Positions 1 through 6,100 of a stretch of 12,072 nt of DNA are shown here, piece by piece. The stretch spans positions 2,566 to 14,637 of the forward strand of contig PLST01000433.1 in assembly GCA_003164255.1 (NCBI GenBank), written 5' to 3'. Made by a program: the position numbers and the translations under genes. The stretch is from Acidobacteriaceae bacterium (GTDB taxonomy: Bacteria > Acidobacteriota > Terriglobia > Terriglobales > Acidobacteriaceae). The notes beneath the pieces are model-generated. The model saw only the letters and a program-made list of their open reading frames with translations, ran no database searches and was not told where the DNA came from. Position 1 is the first letter of the stretch. The number at the start of each line of letters is the position of its first letter.

Positions 1-974
1 CCCACAAACGCCACAGCCGCCAGCGAATACACTGACGCCAACTCCCCAATCGTATCCAGCAGTACCACCTGCCCCGCGCGCAACGTGTCCTCGCTCTTCC
101 AGCCGGACCGCCGCACCCAGTCCACCCCCGACTGATCAAGCAGCGCAGCCACTGCCGCAAACCGCTCCGGATGACGCGGAGCTATCACCATCACCAGATT
201 TTTGTCGCTCGTCAGGAGCCTCGGCCACGCCTCCAGCAATGCCGCTTCCTCGCCTCCCAGTGTGCTGCCCGCCACCACAAACCTGGCGCCCTCAGCTCCG
301 GCCTTCAGCATCCGTGTTGCCTCGGCCTCCACGGCCGCGCGAACGTCGAACTTGAGATTTCCCGACACTGTAACCCGTTGAGCCACGCAGCCCAGCGTCC
401 GCAGCCGCTCAGCATCTATCTCGCTTTGGGCTAGTACCCGTCCGATTCTGCTCAAGAGCGGCCGCCAGATTCTCTTGAAGAATCTATAGCGGGGCCACGA
501 CCGGTCGGAAATTCGCGCGTTCACCACCGCTACGGAAATTCCGCGCCGGTAGCATCCGCTCAGCAGATTCGGCCAGAACTCAGTCTCCGCCAGAATTAAC
601 ATGCGCGGCTTCAGCGCCTTCAGATAGGCGCGCGTGGCCCATGGCAGATCCAGCGGGCAATAAAAAACGCGCTCCTGCCCGAACCGCTCTCGCGCCAAGT
701 CCTGCCCCGTCTTAGTTGTGGTCGAAATCAGCAGGCGGAACTCCGGAAATGCCCGCTCCAGTTCGCCCACCAGCCGGCTCACCGCCAGTACCTCGCCCAC
801 GGATACGGCGTGCAGCCAGATCGTTGGCCGCGCGTCAGTTCTTACCCGAACCCGTCCCAGCCGCTCGCCCAGCCCCTTGCGGTATTTGTGCGTTGTGGCC
901 ATCTTCCACAACCACCACGGTGAACCGGCCACCAGCACTGCCAGCAGGGCCAGGTTGTAGAGGATCACAATCAT
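1..974 (-). CDS. waaA: 3-deoxy-D-manno-octulosonic acid (Kdo) transferase, C-terminus outside window
   Basis: Transfers Kdo from CMP-Kdo to lipid IVA at the inner face of the cytoplasmic membrane during LPS core synthesis. The frame is open from an ATG at 974 to the left edge, giving 324 residues; the family is about 420-430 residues, so roughly the last 100 are missing. Residues 1-23 form the single N-terminal membrane anchor (MIVILYNLALLAVLVAG). Family motifs then follow in order: HAVSVGEV, whose Glu61 matches the catalytic base, ETEFWPNLL, SGNLKFD, IAPRHPERF, and LLDTIGELASVY near the window edge, which belongs to the CMP-Kdo-binding half. I chose the start at 974 because it keeps the anchor; an internal Met25 would delete it. 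It is transcribed away from the secreted protein at 1297. The match is to the whole visible length, so identification is secure; the number of Kdo units it adds cannot be told. Confidence 0.95.
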   Translation of the reverse strand, partial: MIVILYNLALLAVLVAGSPWWLWKMATTHKYRKGLGERLGRVRVRTDARPTIWLHAVSVGEVLAVSRLVGELERAFPEFRLLISTTTKTGQDLARERFGQERVFYCPLDLPWATRAYLKALKPRMLILAETEFWPNLLSGCYRRGISVAVVNARISDRSWPRYRFFKRIWRPLLSRIGRVLAQSEIDAERLRTLGCVAQRVTVSGNLKFDVRAAVEAEATRMLKAGAEGARFVVAGSTLGGEEAALLEAWPRLLTSDKNLVMVIAPRHPERFAAVAALLDQSGVDWVRRSGWKSEDTLRAGQVVLLDTIGELASVYSLAAVAFV

Positions 975-1004
975 GCGTGACGGACTCGCCTTTCCGCAGT
1001 CCAA

Positions 1005-1027
1005 TTTAGAGTCTGCTTTACACTTTC
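1005..1027 (-). promoter_or_regulatory. Repeated 23-nt motif, copy facing waaA (possible promoter)
   Basis: Read on the minus strand, the motif begins GAAAGTGTAAAGCAG and ends CTCTAAA. It differs by one base (position 16) from the plus-strand copy at 1256-1278. It ends 30 nt before the waaA start codon, and TAAATT (1008-1003) could serve as a -10 element. The promoter role is inferred from placement and duplication only. It could also be an operator for a shared regulator. Confidence 0.4.
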
Positions 1028-1038
1028 GCGTGGGTGCC

Positions 1039-1138
1039 GCTGGGAGCCAGTTTTTCCGAGTTCAAGGAATGAGGAGCGACGCAGATTGGACATCTGCTAG
1101 CAACGATTGACGCGGAAATCGGGAAAACTGGTCCCAGC
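1039..1138. repeat. Nested imperfect palindrome (100 nt)
   Basis: The outer arms are 1039-1059 and 1119-1138. They are reverse complements except for one bulged base and one position that would be a G-U pair in RNA. A perfect inner inverted repeat, GCAGAT-TGGAC-ATCTGC at 1081-1097, has the same centre near 1089. The stretches between inner and outer arms (1060-1080 and 1098-1118) are not complementary, so the fold would be a stem, a large internal loop and a small apical hairpin. It may be a structured RNA leader, a REP-like palindromic element or a protein-binding site; nothing in the sequence decides which. Confidence 0.6.
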
Positions 1139-1255
1139 CCTCCGGGTTGCGGGGTAAATCGATTGATACTTCGTTGTCGTCCTCGTCTTGGAATCGCCAA
1201 AGCCGTCGTTCTCCGCCTCGTCTCAACCGATTTCACCGCGCAACGGCGCCCGCGG

Positions 1256-1280
1256 GAAAGTGTAAAGCAGGCTCTAAAAT
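1256..1280 (+). promoter_or_regulatory. Repeated 23-nt motif, copy facing the secreted-protein gene (possible promoter)
   Basis: The plus-strand copy spans 1256-1278 and matches the minus-strand copy at 1005-1027 at 22 of 23 positions. It runs straight into TAAAAT at 1275-1280, a plausible -10 hexamer. If so, transcription would begin near 1287 and the following gene would have a very short leader. The GTGTAAAGC segment lies too close to the -10 to be a normal sigma-70 -35 box, so the recognising factor is unknown. Confidence 0.4.
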
Positions 1281-1296
1281 GATACAGTCGAGCACG

Positions 1297-1977
1297 ATGA
1301 AGCTCTCCGGGGCAAAGCCGCTGTCAATGCCCGGGTTACTCCTGCTCGGGCTCTTCTCGGCCTGTCTTGCTCTCCCGGCCCGTGCCAGCGACCACACTCC
1401 GCCGCCCGTGCAGCCCGCAACTTCCTTTGCCGACGTCGAAGTTCACCCCGACGAAAAAGTTGCCATCGCGGCCGAGCCTTACGACACAAAGGAAAAAGAG
1501 TCCATCTTCCGAGTCGATTATCTCAGTCACGGCGTCATGCCCGTGCGCCTGGTCGTCACCAACAATGGAGACAAGCCCATCTCGCTCCGCGATGCGCGCA
1601 TCCTCTTCCAAACCGCAGCCGGAGACAGAATCCAGACCGCCGAGCCCGAGGACGTCGAGCGCCTGATGACCCGCAAGGAGCGCGAAGGGGGGAAGATTCC
1701 CCTGCCGGGCCCGCTGCCCAAAATCAAGTTGAAGCCAAAGGCCAGCAATCAGGAAATCGAACAGGATTTTGACAACTTCGAGTATCAGGCGCTCGTTGTC
1801 GAGCCACACACAACCCGCGCCGGCTTCCTCTTCTACGACGTCTCTGACCTGGACCACCCGCTCCGGGGCGCTAAACTCCATCTCCACGCGCTTCGCAACG
1901 CTGATGGCGAAGAGCTCTTCTACTTCGAGATTCCGTTCGACAAGTACCTCAAGTCCAAATCCGGCCAGATGAACTAG
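1297..1977 (+). CDS. Secreted or periplasmic protein of unknown function
   Basis: I do not recognise a named family. The protein opens with a signal peptide: a Lys-containing n-region (MKLSGAKPLSM), a hydrophobic stretch (GLLLLGLFSACLAL) and a likely signal peptidase I site at PARA|SD. FSAC loosely resembles a lipobox, but the hydrophobic core continues past the Cys, so a lipoprotein is less likely. The mature part has alternating strand-like segments such as MPVRLVVTNNGDKPISL and a Lys/Pro-rich insert (KIPLPGPLPKIKLKPKAS), which resembles an Ig-like beta-sandwich accessory domain; that fold is inference. Possible starts are ATG at 1279 and 1297, with the frame open further upstream to 1147. 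I prefer 1297 because the ATG at 1279 overlaps the TAAAAT of the repeated upstream motif, although 1279 has an AGCAGG seven bases before it. Its stop lies 7 bp from that of convergent queD. Confidence 0.75.
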   Translation: MKLSGAKPLSMPGLLLLGLFSACLALPARASDHTPPPVQPATSFADVEVHPDEKVAIAAEPYDTKEKESIFRVDYLSHGVMPVRLVVTNNGDKPISLRDARILFQTAAGDRIQTAEPEDVERLMTRKEREGGKIPLPGPLPKIKLKPKASNQEIEQDFDNFEYQALVVEPHTTRAGFLFYDVSDLDHPLRGAKLHLHALRNADGEELFYFEIPFDKYLKSKSGQMN

Positions 1978-1984
1978 GGCCGCG

Positions 1985-2362
1985 CTACTCGAAGTAGGTT
2001 GCGGTTGTCGTATCCGTCTCCCAGATCGTGCATTCCTTGATGCGCACCCGCCCAGCCGTCATCCCGGCCAGTTGTTCGCTCGTCTGGTCGTAAAAATACT
2101 TCGCAATATTTTCGGCGGAGGGGTTCAGCACCGTGAACGGCTCAAGATCGTTCAGCATCTGGTGATCGATCCGGTCGATCACCGGGCGCATCACCTGCTT
2201 CAGCAGCTTGAAGTCAAGCAGCAGCCCAGCGTCATCCAGTTCGGTTCCGGCCAGCGTTACGCGCACCTTGTAGTTGTGGCCGTGCGGGTTCTCGCACTTC
2301 CCCTTGTAGTTTCGAAGGTAGTGGCCGGAGGAAAAACCTGCCTCCACGGTGACTTCATACAT
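1985..2362 (-). CDS. queD: 6-carboxy-5,6,7,8-tetrahydropterin synthase (QueD/PTPS family)
   Basis: Converts 7,8-dihydroneopterin triphosphate to 6-carboxytetrahydropterin, the second step toward the queuosine precursor preQ0, in the cytoplasm. The 125-residue length is typical of bacterial QueD. The three zinc ligands are His14, His27 and His29. Cys23 in CENPHGHNY is the catalytic cysteine, and Asp66-His67 complete the usual catalytic set. PSAENIA (81-87) and IKECTIWET (108-116), with Glu110 anchoring the pterin, are standard family blocks. The Cys four residues before HGH fits QueD rather than strict 6-pyruvoyl-tetrahydropterin synthase, but the family is promiscuous. No other queuosine genes are in the window. 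It is followed by the convergent secreted-protein gene, and upstream lies a 126-bp gap after the small membrane protein, so it may have its own promoter. Confidence 0.93.
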   Translation of the reverse strand: MYEVTVEAGFSSGHYLRNYKGKCENPHGHNYKVRVTLAGTELDDAGLLLDFKLLKQVMRPVIDRIDHQMLNDLEPFTVLNPSAENIAKYFYDQTSEQLAGMTAGRVRIKECTIWETDTTTATYFE

Positions 2363-2488
2363 CGGCGTCAGCTCGTTCCTGTGCGGGAATGTGTCCCACT
2401 CCCTATTCTACCGGGCCCTGTTCTACCAGGGGTGGTGTTGTCGCACCGGCTCCGCTTGGGTCGCCGCCACTGTGTGACCGATCGGGTC

Positions 2489-2752
2489 CTATCCGCGGGG
2501 GCCCCGGTTCTTACGCCGTGCCGCCAGCCGGGTCTCTTCGCTGTGCCGGTCCACCTGCTCAAAAAGATGGCTCATCACACCCACCAGGGCCGCCAGCAAC
2601 CCGAACAGCAGCAACACCATGCTCACCGTCCGCCACAGCGAAGCATTGGCCGGAAGCCCCGGCTGAAAGCCGGACGGGACCAGCGACATGCCCCCCGCAA
2701 CCAGAGCGAACAACACCAGCGAACCACTCAGAATGTAGAAATTGCGCGACAT
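2489..2752 (-). CDS. Small two-helix membrane protein, function unknown
   Basis: An 87-residue protein with two predicted membrane helices: about residues 6-26 (YILSGSLVLFALVAGGMSLV) and 46-63 (VSMVLLLFGLLAALVGVM). A 19-residue loop region containing PSGFQPGLPANASLW separates them. The tail is charged (FEQVDRHSEETRLAARRKNRG) and probably cytoplasmic. The frame is open upstream to 2902, but that part overlaps the end of pncA on the same strand and has no membrane character, so I start at the ATG at 2752. An AAGGAG lies 13 bases before it, somewhat far. It is 50 bp downstream of pncA and could be cotranscribed. I know no function for it, and it shows no shell or enzyme motifs. Confidence 0.65.
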   Translation of the reverse strand: MSRNFYILSGSLVLFALVAGGMSLVPSGFQPGLPANASLWRTVSMVLLLFGLLAALVGVMSHLFEQVDRHSEETRLAARRKNRGPRG

Positions 2753-2802
2753 TGATGGGGTCAAGCTCCTTCGAGCCTGGTCCGATTCTACGTCTCCCGC
2801 CC

Positions 2803-3432
2803 TCAACACGAAAACGCAGCGCTCTCGATCACCTGAACTCCGGCCCGCTCGAATTCTACTTCCATCCTCGTCACCGATCCGCCAAGGTGAATTGCCCGGC
2901 AACCATCTCGCACCACAAACGCCGCCAGTCCGAGCCGTCGCGCATCCAGAGCCGAGTAGCCCACGCAGTAGTCGTAGGCCAGCCCTGCCAGAAACACCCG
3001 CGTCAGTCCGCGCTCTTCAAGGTAGCCCGCCAGCCCCGTCGGCGTTCGCCGGTCGTTCTCAAAAAACGCCGAGTAGGAATCGATCCGCGCATCAAGTCCC
3101 TTGCGCAGTACTAGCTCCGCCGCCGGCAACCCCAACGCAGGATGAAACTCCGCGCCTTTGGTGCCCTGCACGCAATGATTGGGCCACAGGGTCTGCGGCC
3201 CATAGCTCAACTCGATCTGGTCGTAGGGCTTCTTCCCCGCATGCGAGCTTGCAAAAGAAGTGTGATTGGCCGGATGCCAGTCCTGCGTCAGTATCACGTG
3301 TTCAAACCGCGGCGCTATCCGGAGAATCACATCGATCACTGCATCTCCATCGGTAACCGCCAGCGCGCCCCCGGGGCAAAAATCGTTTTGCACATCAATC
3401 ACAATCAGAACGTCATGCGTATCCGTCTGCAT
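2803..3432 (-). CDS. pncA: Nicotinamidase (isochorismatase-like hydrolase)
   Basis: Hydrolyses nicotinamide to nicotinate and ammonia, feeding the Preiss-Handler route of NAD salvage. At 209 residues it matches bacterial PncA. The catalytic triad is complete: Asp13 in VIDVQNDFCPGG, Lys111 in VLRKGLD, and Cys156 in AYDYCV. Metal ligands are visible as Asp51 and His53 in TQDWHP and His86 in WPNHCVQGT, which is characteristic of nicotinamidase rather than generic isochorismatase hydrolases. The ATG at 3432 is preceded by GGGAGA at good spacing. The gene lies 63 bp downstream of the DeoR regulator on the same strand with no evident terminator between them, so read-through from the BMC operon is possible. 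Whether it serves the microcompartment's NAD needs or is only a neighbour cannot be told. Confidence 0.93.
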   Translation of the reverse strand: MQTDTHDVLIVIDVQNDFCPGGALAVTDGDAVIDVILRIAPRFEHVILTQDWHPANHTSFASSHAGKKPYDQIELSYGPQTLWPNHCVQGTKGAEFHPALGLPAAELVLRKGLDARIDSYSAFFENDRRTPTGLAGYLEERGLTRVFLAGLAYDYCVGYSALDARRLGLAAFVVRDGCRAIHLGGSVTRMEVEFERAGVQVIESAAFSC

Positions 3433-3495
3433 CGCGTCTCCCGCGCTTAAACTTCCATCCGCACGTTCATTCTCTCAAAGATGTCGCAGCAGAAT

Positions 3496-4254
3496 TCAGG
3501 CCAGCAGCACTTCAACGCCGTTGGCGCGCAGCAGTTCCACGTATTCCGGCGCCAGTTCCCGGTCGCTGATCACGATATCGGCTGCATTCAACGGCGCGAC
3601 CGGAATCATACCGCCGCGTCCGAACTTCGTGTGGTCGGCAACAATAATCACCTTGCCGGCGATCTCGATCATCTTCTGCTCGGAGCCAACCACCAGCGTG
3701 TTGTTGTTGCAAAATCCCGTCTCCGTTATGCTGCCCACGCCCATGATCACCGCATCGGCGCGGATCGCCCCCAACATCTGCTCGCAAAACGGTCCCAGCA
3801 TCACCCGCAGCCGCGGGTCGAGATATCCGCCCGTCAGCGTCAGTTCAATGTTGCGCAGTGTCTCCAGGCTTTCGGCAATTGGAAGGGAATTGGTAACAAT
3901 GTGCAGCGACTTGGTCGAGAGTTCTCGCGCCACGGCCGCCACAGTCGAACCGCCGTCCAGGATCACCGTCTGCCCCGGTTCAATCAGCCCCGCGGCCACC
4001 CGTGCGATCCGATCTTTCTCGGTGCTCAGCCTCTCGGTTTCAACGTTGTAGTCGAACGCGCGAGCCGGCGGCGTCTCCGTCGAGACCGCGCCCCCATACA
4101 CACGGCGCAGCACCTTCTCTTCCTCCAGCATGTCCAGGTCGCGGCGTACGCTGGACTCTGAGGCGTCGAGCTCGCGGCAAAGAGTCTCCAGGTCAACAAA
4201 GTCCCGGGTCTCCAGCATCTGGCGGATTCTTAGTTGCCGTTCAGCAGCCTTCAT
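3496..4254 (-). CDS. DeoR-family transcriptional regulator
   Basis: A 252-residue sugar-responsive repressor-type regulator. Residues 1-57 form the DeoR winged helix-turn-helix (KAAERQLRIRQMLETRDFVD, then ELDASESSVRRDLDMLEEE and RRVYGGA). The rest is the DeoRC effector domain, with DGGSTVAAVARELS, TGGYLDPR and the signature run IEIAGKVIIVADHTKFGR. Family members bind phosphorylated sugars, and several control fucose, rhamnose and other sugar operons. I start at the ATG at 4254, which begins exactly at the conserved KAAERQ and has GAGGGA just upstream. The extra 34 residues open to 4356 look like non-coding leader. It follows the aldolase by 121 bp on the same strand, so it is the natural candidate to control the BMC operon, possibly through the inverted repeats at 10741-10774; that link is inference. 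Confidence 0.92.
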   Translation of the reverse strand: MKAAERQLRIRQMLETRDFVDLETLCRELDASESSVRRDLDMLEEEKVLRRVYGGAVSTETPPARAFDYNVETERLSTEKDRIARVAAGLIEPGQTVILDGGSTVAAVARELSTKSLHIVTNSLPIAESLETLRNIELTLTGGYLDPRLRVMLGPFCEQMLGAIRADAVIMGVGSITETGFCNNNTLVVGSEQKMIEIAGKVIIVADHTKFGRGGMIPVAPLNAADIVISDRELAPEYVELLRANGVEVLLA

Positions 4255-4375
4255 CGTCCCTCGGCAGAGTACCGGAAAATCTACGCTGCGTTTCTCGTCT
4301 TCCGCCGCTGTTGATGACTTCGTGCCCGTGCCCCACACATTTCGGGTACTTTGCAAAAAGGGTGGGATTGCAGGC

Positions 4376-5482
4376 TTATTTCGCGCTAATCGCCTGCATC
4401 ACCGCATCGGTCACTTGCCTCACCAGCATCTCAACCTCCGCATCGCCGCCCATGTTCCCAGCTCGGCCGGTATTGCCGTCGCATGGCGTCGGCGTCAACG
4501 CAATCGAATTCGGCATTTCCAGGTCGGCCAGTTGGCACTCTTTCATCCGCGACGTATCAAATCGAATATCCGGCAGTCCCAGCTTCTTCTTCAGCTCCAA
4601 CAGATCGGAACCCTGCTGTTCTGAGATGTACGAGATCGGCTGGCCCAGTTGCGAAGCCAGCAGCAGCGTCCAGCAATAGGTCTCAAGCACCTCGGCATAC
4701 CATTCAGCGTGCGTCACCGTGTCGGCCCAGCACACAATCCCGTGATTGGCCAGCAGCACCGTGTTGTGTTGCCGCACATACGGAATCACCGTCTGCGCAA
4801 ACTCAGCAGTCCCCGGCGTCTTGTAGGGCGAAATTGCCACCTTGCCCACAAACACCTCAAACTCGGGAATGATCATGTTCGGCGGTACTTTGCCCGTGAT
4901 CGCATAAGCTGTCGCATGCGGCGGGTGGCAGTGCACCACCGACTTTGCCTCGGGAACCGATTTGTAAATCTCCAGGTGCAGAAAAATCTCGCTCGTCCTC
5001 GGCTTGGTCCCCGCAATCTGGTTACCTTCCAGGTCAACCAGCGAAATATCCTCGGGCGTCAGGTCGTATTTGCTCACCAAGGTCGGCGTGCACAGCACCT
5101 CGTTGGGTCCGATGCGATAAGAGATGTTTCCGCCGTTGCCGTCCACAAACTGCCGCAGCCAAAGCTTCTTCCCCGTGGCGCAAATCTCTTTCTTGATCTC
5201 TTCCGCTTCCGGCGTCGAGAACAGCCGCGGATTCGCCGCAGGCCTCACCGGGGAAGAGCCTTCGTGCGCAACCGCAACCGGAACCGCGATCGCACTCGTC
5301 CCGTTGCCGGCCGCCTCCAGCGATACATTCCGTTGCTGCAGAAAGTCGCGTGCTGAAGGCGTTACCACGCACTTCTCGGCAATCACGATGCTGGTCGCTC
5401 CAGCGGCCACCGCTTCCTGCGCGTCGCGCAACGACACCAGCTTGCGGTCTCGAAAATCCGTGCTCTTCTTGTCCTTATTCAC
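4376..5482 (-). CDS. BMC-associated class II aldolase (L-fuculose/L-rhamnulose-1-phosphate type) with terminal extensions
   Basis: Probably cleaves L-fuculose-1-P or L-rhamnulose-1-P to DHAP and L-lactaldehyde inside the microcompartment. The class II aldolase/adducin domain spans about 90-300. It has GNGGNISYR, Glu165 in SEIFLH, the zinc ligands His184 and His186 in HCHPPHA, and His247 in LANHGIV. At 368 residues it is far longer than FucA (about 215). Residues 14-55 form a separate small module, with LRDAQEAVAAGATSIVI and VTPSARDFLQQRNVSL, which resembles stretches seen in other BMC-associated proteins; residues 57-88 are an Ala/Pro/Ser-rich linker. After about 307 comes a low-complexity linker and then a C-terminal amphipathic helix (EVEMLVRQVTDAVMQAISAK), a typical encapsulation peptide. 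A GAGGTGGGGAAG lies just before the ATG. It is the last enzyme of the operon. Substrate choice between fuculose and rhamnulose phosphate is not visible. Confidence 0.9.
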   Translation of the reverse strand: MNKDKKSTDFRDRKLVSLRDAQEAVAAGATSIVIAEKCVVTPSARDFLQQRNVSLEAAGNGTSAIAVPVAVAHEGSSPVRPAANPRLFSTPEAEEIKKEICATGKKLWLRQFVDGNGGNISYRIGPNEVLCTPTLVSKYDLTPEDISLVDLEGNQIAGTKPRTSEIFLHLEIYKSVPEAKSVVHCHPPHATAYAITGKVPPNMIIPEFEVFVGKVAISPYKTPGTAEFAQTVIPYVRQHNTVLLANHGIVCWADTVTHAEWYAEVLETYCWTLLLASQLGQPISYISEQQGSDLLELKKKLGLPDIRFDTSRMKECQLADLEMPNSIALTPTPCDGNTGRAGNMGGDAEVEMLVRQVTDAVMQAISAK

Positions 5483-5535
5483 TTCCCCACCTCAAATCCT
5501 GCATGAAAGCTTCCTGTTGGCGTTATGAAAAAATC

Positions 5536-5823
5536 TCACTGGCCCACGTCGATCGAGTCCACAATCAGCGAGCAGTATGCGTCCACCGGAACCGCGCCCG
5601 GCCAGAATGGATTTGCTGCCTCGCGCCCTTCGGTAAACCCAACCATCTGCCCCTCGGCCGCGCCCAGTTCGTCAATGGCGATCAGCGCCTTACCGCCGCC
5701 CAAGCCATTATTCGCGCGCAGGTTCTCCATCGTTACCGGTTCCACTACTACCAGCGTCCTGCCGCCATAGGCTTCCACCGCCGGAGTCAGCGTTACATGT
5801 CCGCGCACAATGCCCAGTCTCAT
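5536..5823 (-). CDS. BMC-P pentameric shell vertex protein (EutN/CcmL family), paralogue 1
   Basis: A 95-residue EutN/CcmL/PduN-family protein that should form pentamers capping shell vertices. It has the family's N-terminal strand (MRLGIVRGHVTLT), a central TLVVVEPV strand, and the IAIDELGAAEGQMVGFTEG block that packs around the pentamer axis. It ends with VDAYCSLIVDSIDV. It is the most divergent of the three BMC-P copies here, with an insert-like NLRANNGLGGGK and FWPG near residue 73. Its ATG overlaps the stop of the preceding BMC-P gene (ATGA at 5823-5820), so the two are probably translationally coupled. The class II aldolase follows after 53 bp. Confidence 0.92.
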   Translation of the reverse strand: MRLGIVRGHVTLTPAVEAYGGRTLVVVEPVTMENLRANNGLGGGKALIAIDELGAAEGQMVGFTEGREAANPFWPGAVPVDAYCSLIVDSIDVGQ

Positions 5824-6098
5824 GCCTTCGCTCCTGCAGTCTGTACCGCGTCTACAATGCCCACCACCACCATCCGCGCCGGTGTTGTGTTGCCGAGCTT
5901 CGCCCGCGCAATATCTCCGTCCGTCGACACCATTACCGTCGCCCCGCGCGCCGCGCCCAGCCAGTCCACCACCACCAGCGGCTCCAGTGCGGCGCTGCCA
6001 TCTGCCTCAAGCCGCAGCGCGGCCAGAAACCGGCATCCATCCAGCGTCGGATGCTTCGCTGCCGCTACCACCGTGCCTTCAATCCGTGCCAGAAACAT
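5820..6098 (-). CDS. BMC-P pentameric shell vertex protein (EutN/CcmL family), paralogue 2
   Basis: A 92-residue vertex protein. Family features are the opening MFLARIEGTVVAAAKHPTLD, the VVVDWLGAARGATVMVSTDG block in the position of the usual D-x-x-G-A-x-x-G motif, and the closing MVVVGIVDAV. The middle region (ALRLEADGSAALEP) is shorter and more acidic than in paralogue 3. The ATG starts two bases after the aldehyde dehydrogenase stop codon, and the stop overlaps the next BMC-P start. It is therefore tightly packed between an enzyme and a second vertex gene, which suggests coupled translation and controlled stoichiometry. Confidence 0.93.
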   Translation of the reverse strand: MFLARIEGTVVAAAKHPTLDGCRFLAALRLEADGSAALEPLVVVDWLGAARGATVMVSTDGDIARAKLGNTTPARMVVVGIVDAVQTAGAKA

Positions 6099-6100
6099 GG

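Larger units (their letters stand above)
975..1296. promoter_or_regulatory. Divergent intergenic region between waaA and the secreted-protein gene
   Basis: These 322 bases hold no convincing gene. Short open frames overlap here on both strands but lack family signatures. The region contains two mirror-image copies of a 23-nt motif, at 1005-1027 reading leftward toward waaA and at 1256-1278 reading rightward. It also contains an imperfect palindrome at 1039-1138. That arrangement suggests two divergent promoters with a structured element between them. No conventional TTGACA/TATAAT pair stands out, so the transcription starts are not assigned. Confidence 0.5.

Noticed and set aside
1018..1236. 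72-codon minus-strand frame in the waaA upstream gap
   Set aside because: It overlaps the imperfect palindrome and both flanks of the repeated motif, has an Arg-rich composition typical of non-coding GC-rich DNA, and shows no ribosome site or family match.
1985..1997. Inverted repeat CTACT-CGA-AGTAG at the convergent 3' ends of the secreted protein and queD
   Set aside because: The position suits a shared terminator, but the stem is only five pairs, it lies within the queD coding end, and no T-tract follows on either strand.
2764..2777. GCTC-CTTC-GAGC hairpin between pncA and the small membrane protein as a terminator
   Set aside because: A four-pair stem with no U-tract is too weak to call, and it overlaps the likely ribosome site of the membrane protein gene.
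4255..4375. 121-bp gap between the aldolase and the DeoR gene as a terminator or separate promoter
   Set aside because: I found no stem followed by a T-run and no convincing -35/-10 pair on the minus strand, so neither feature is claimed.
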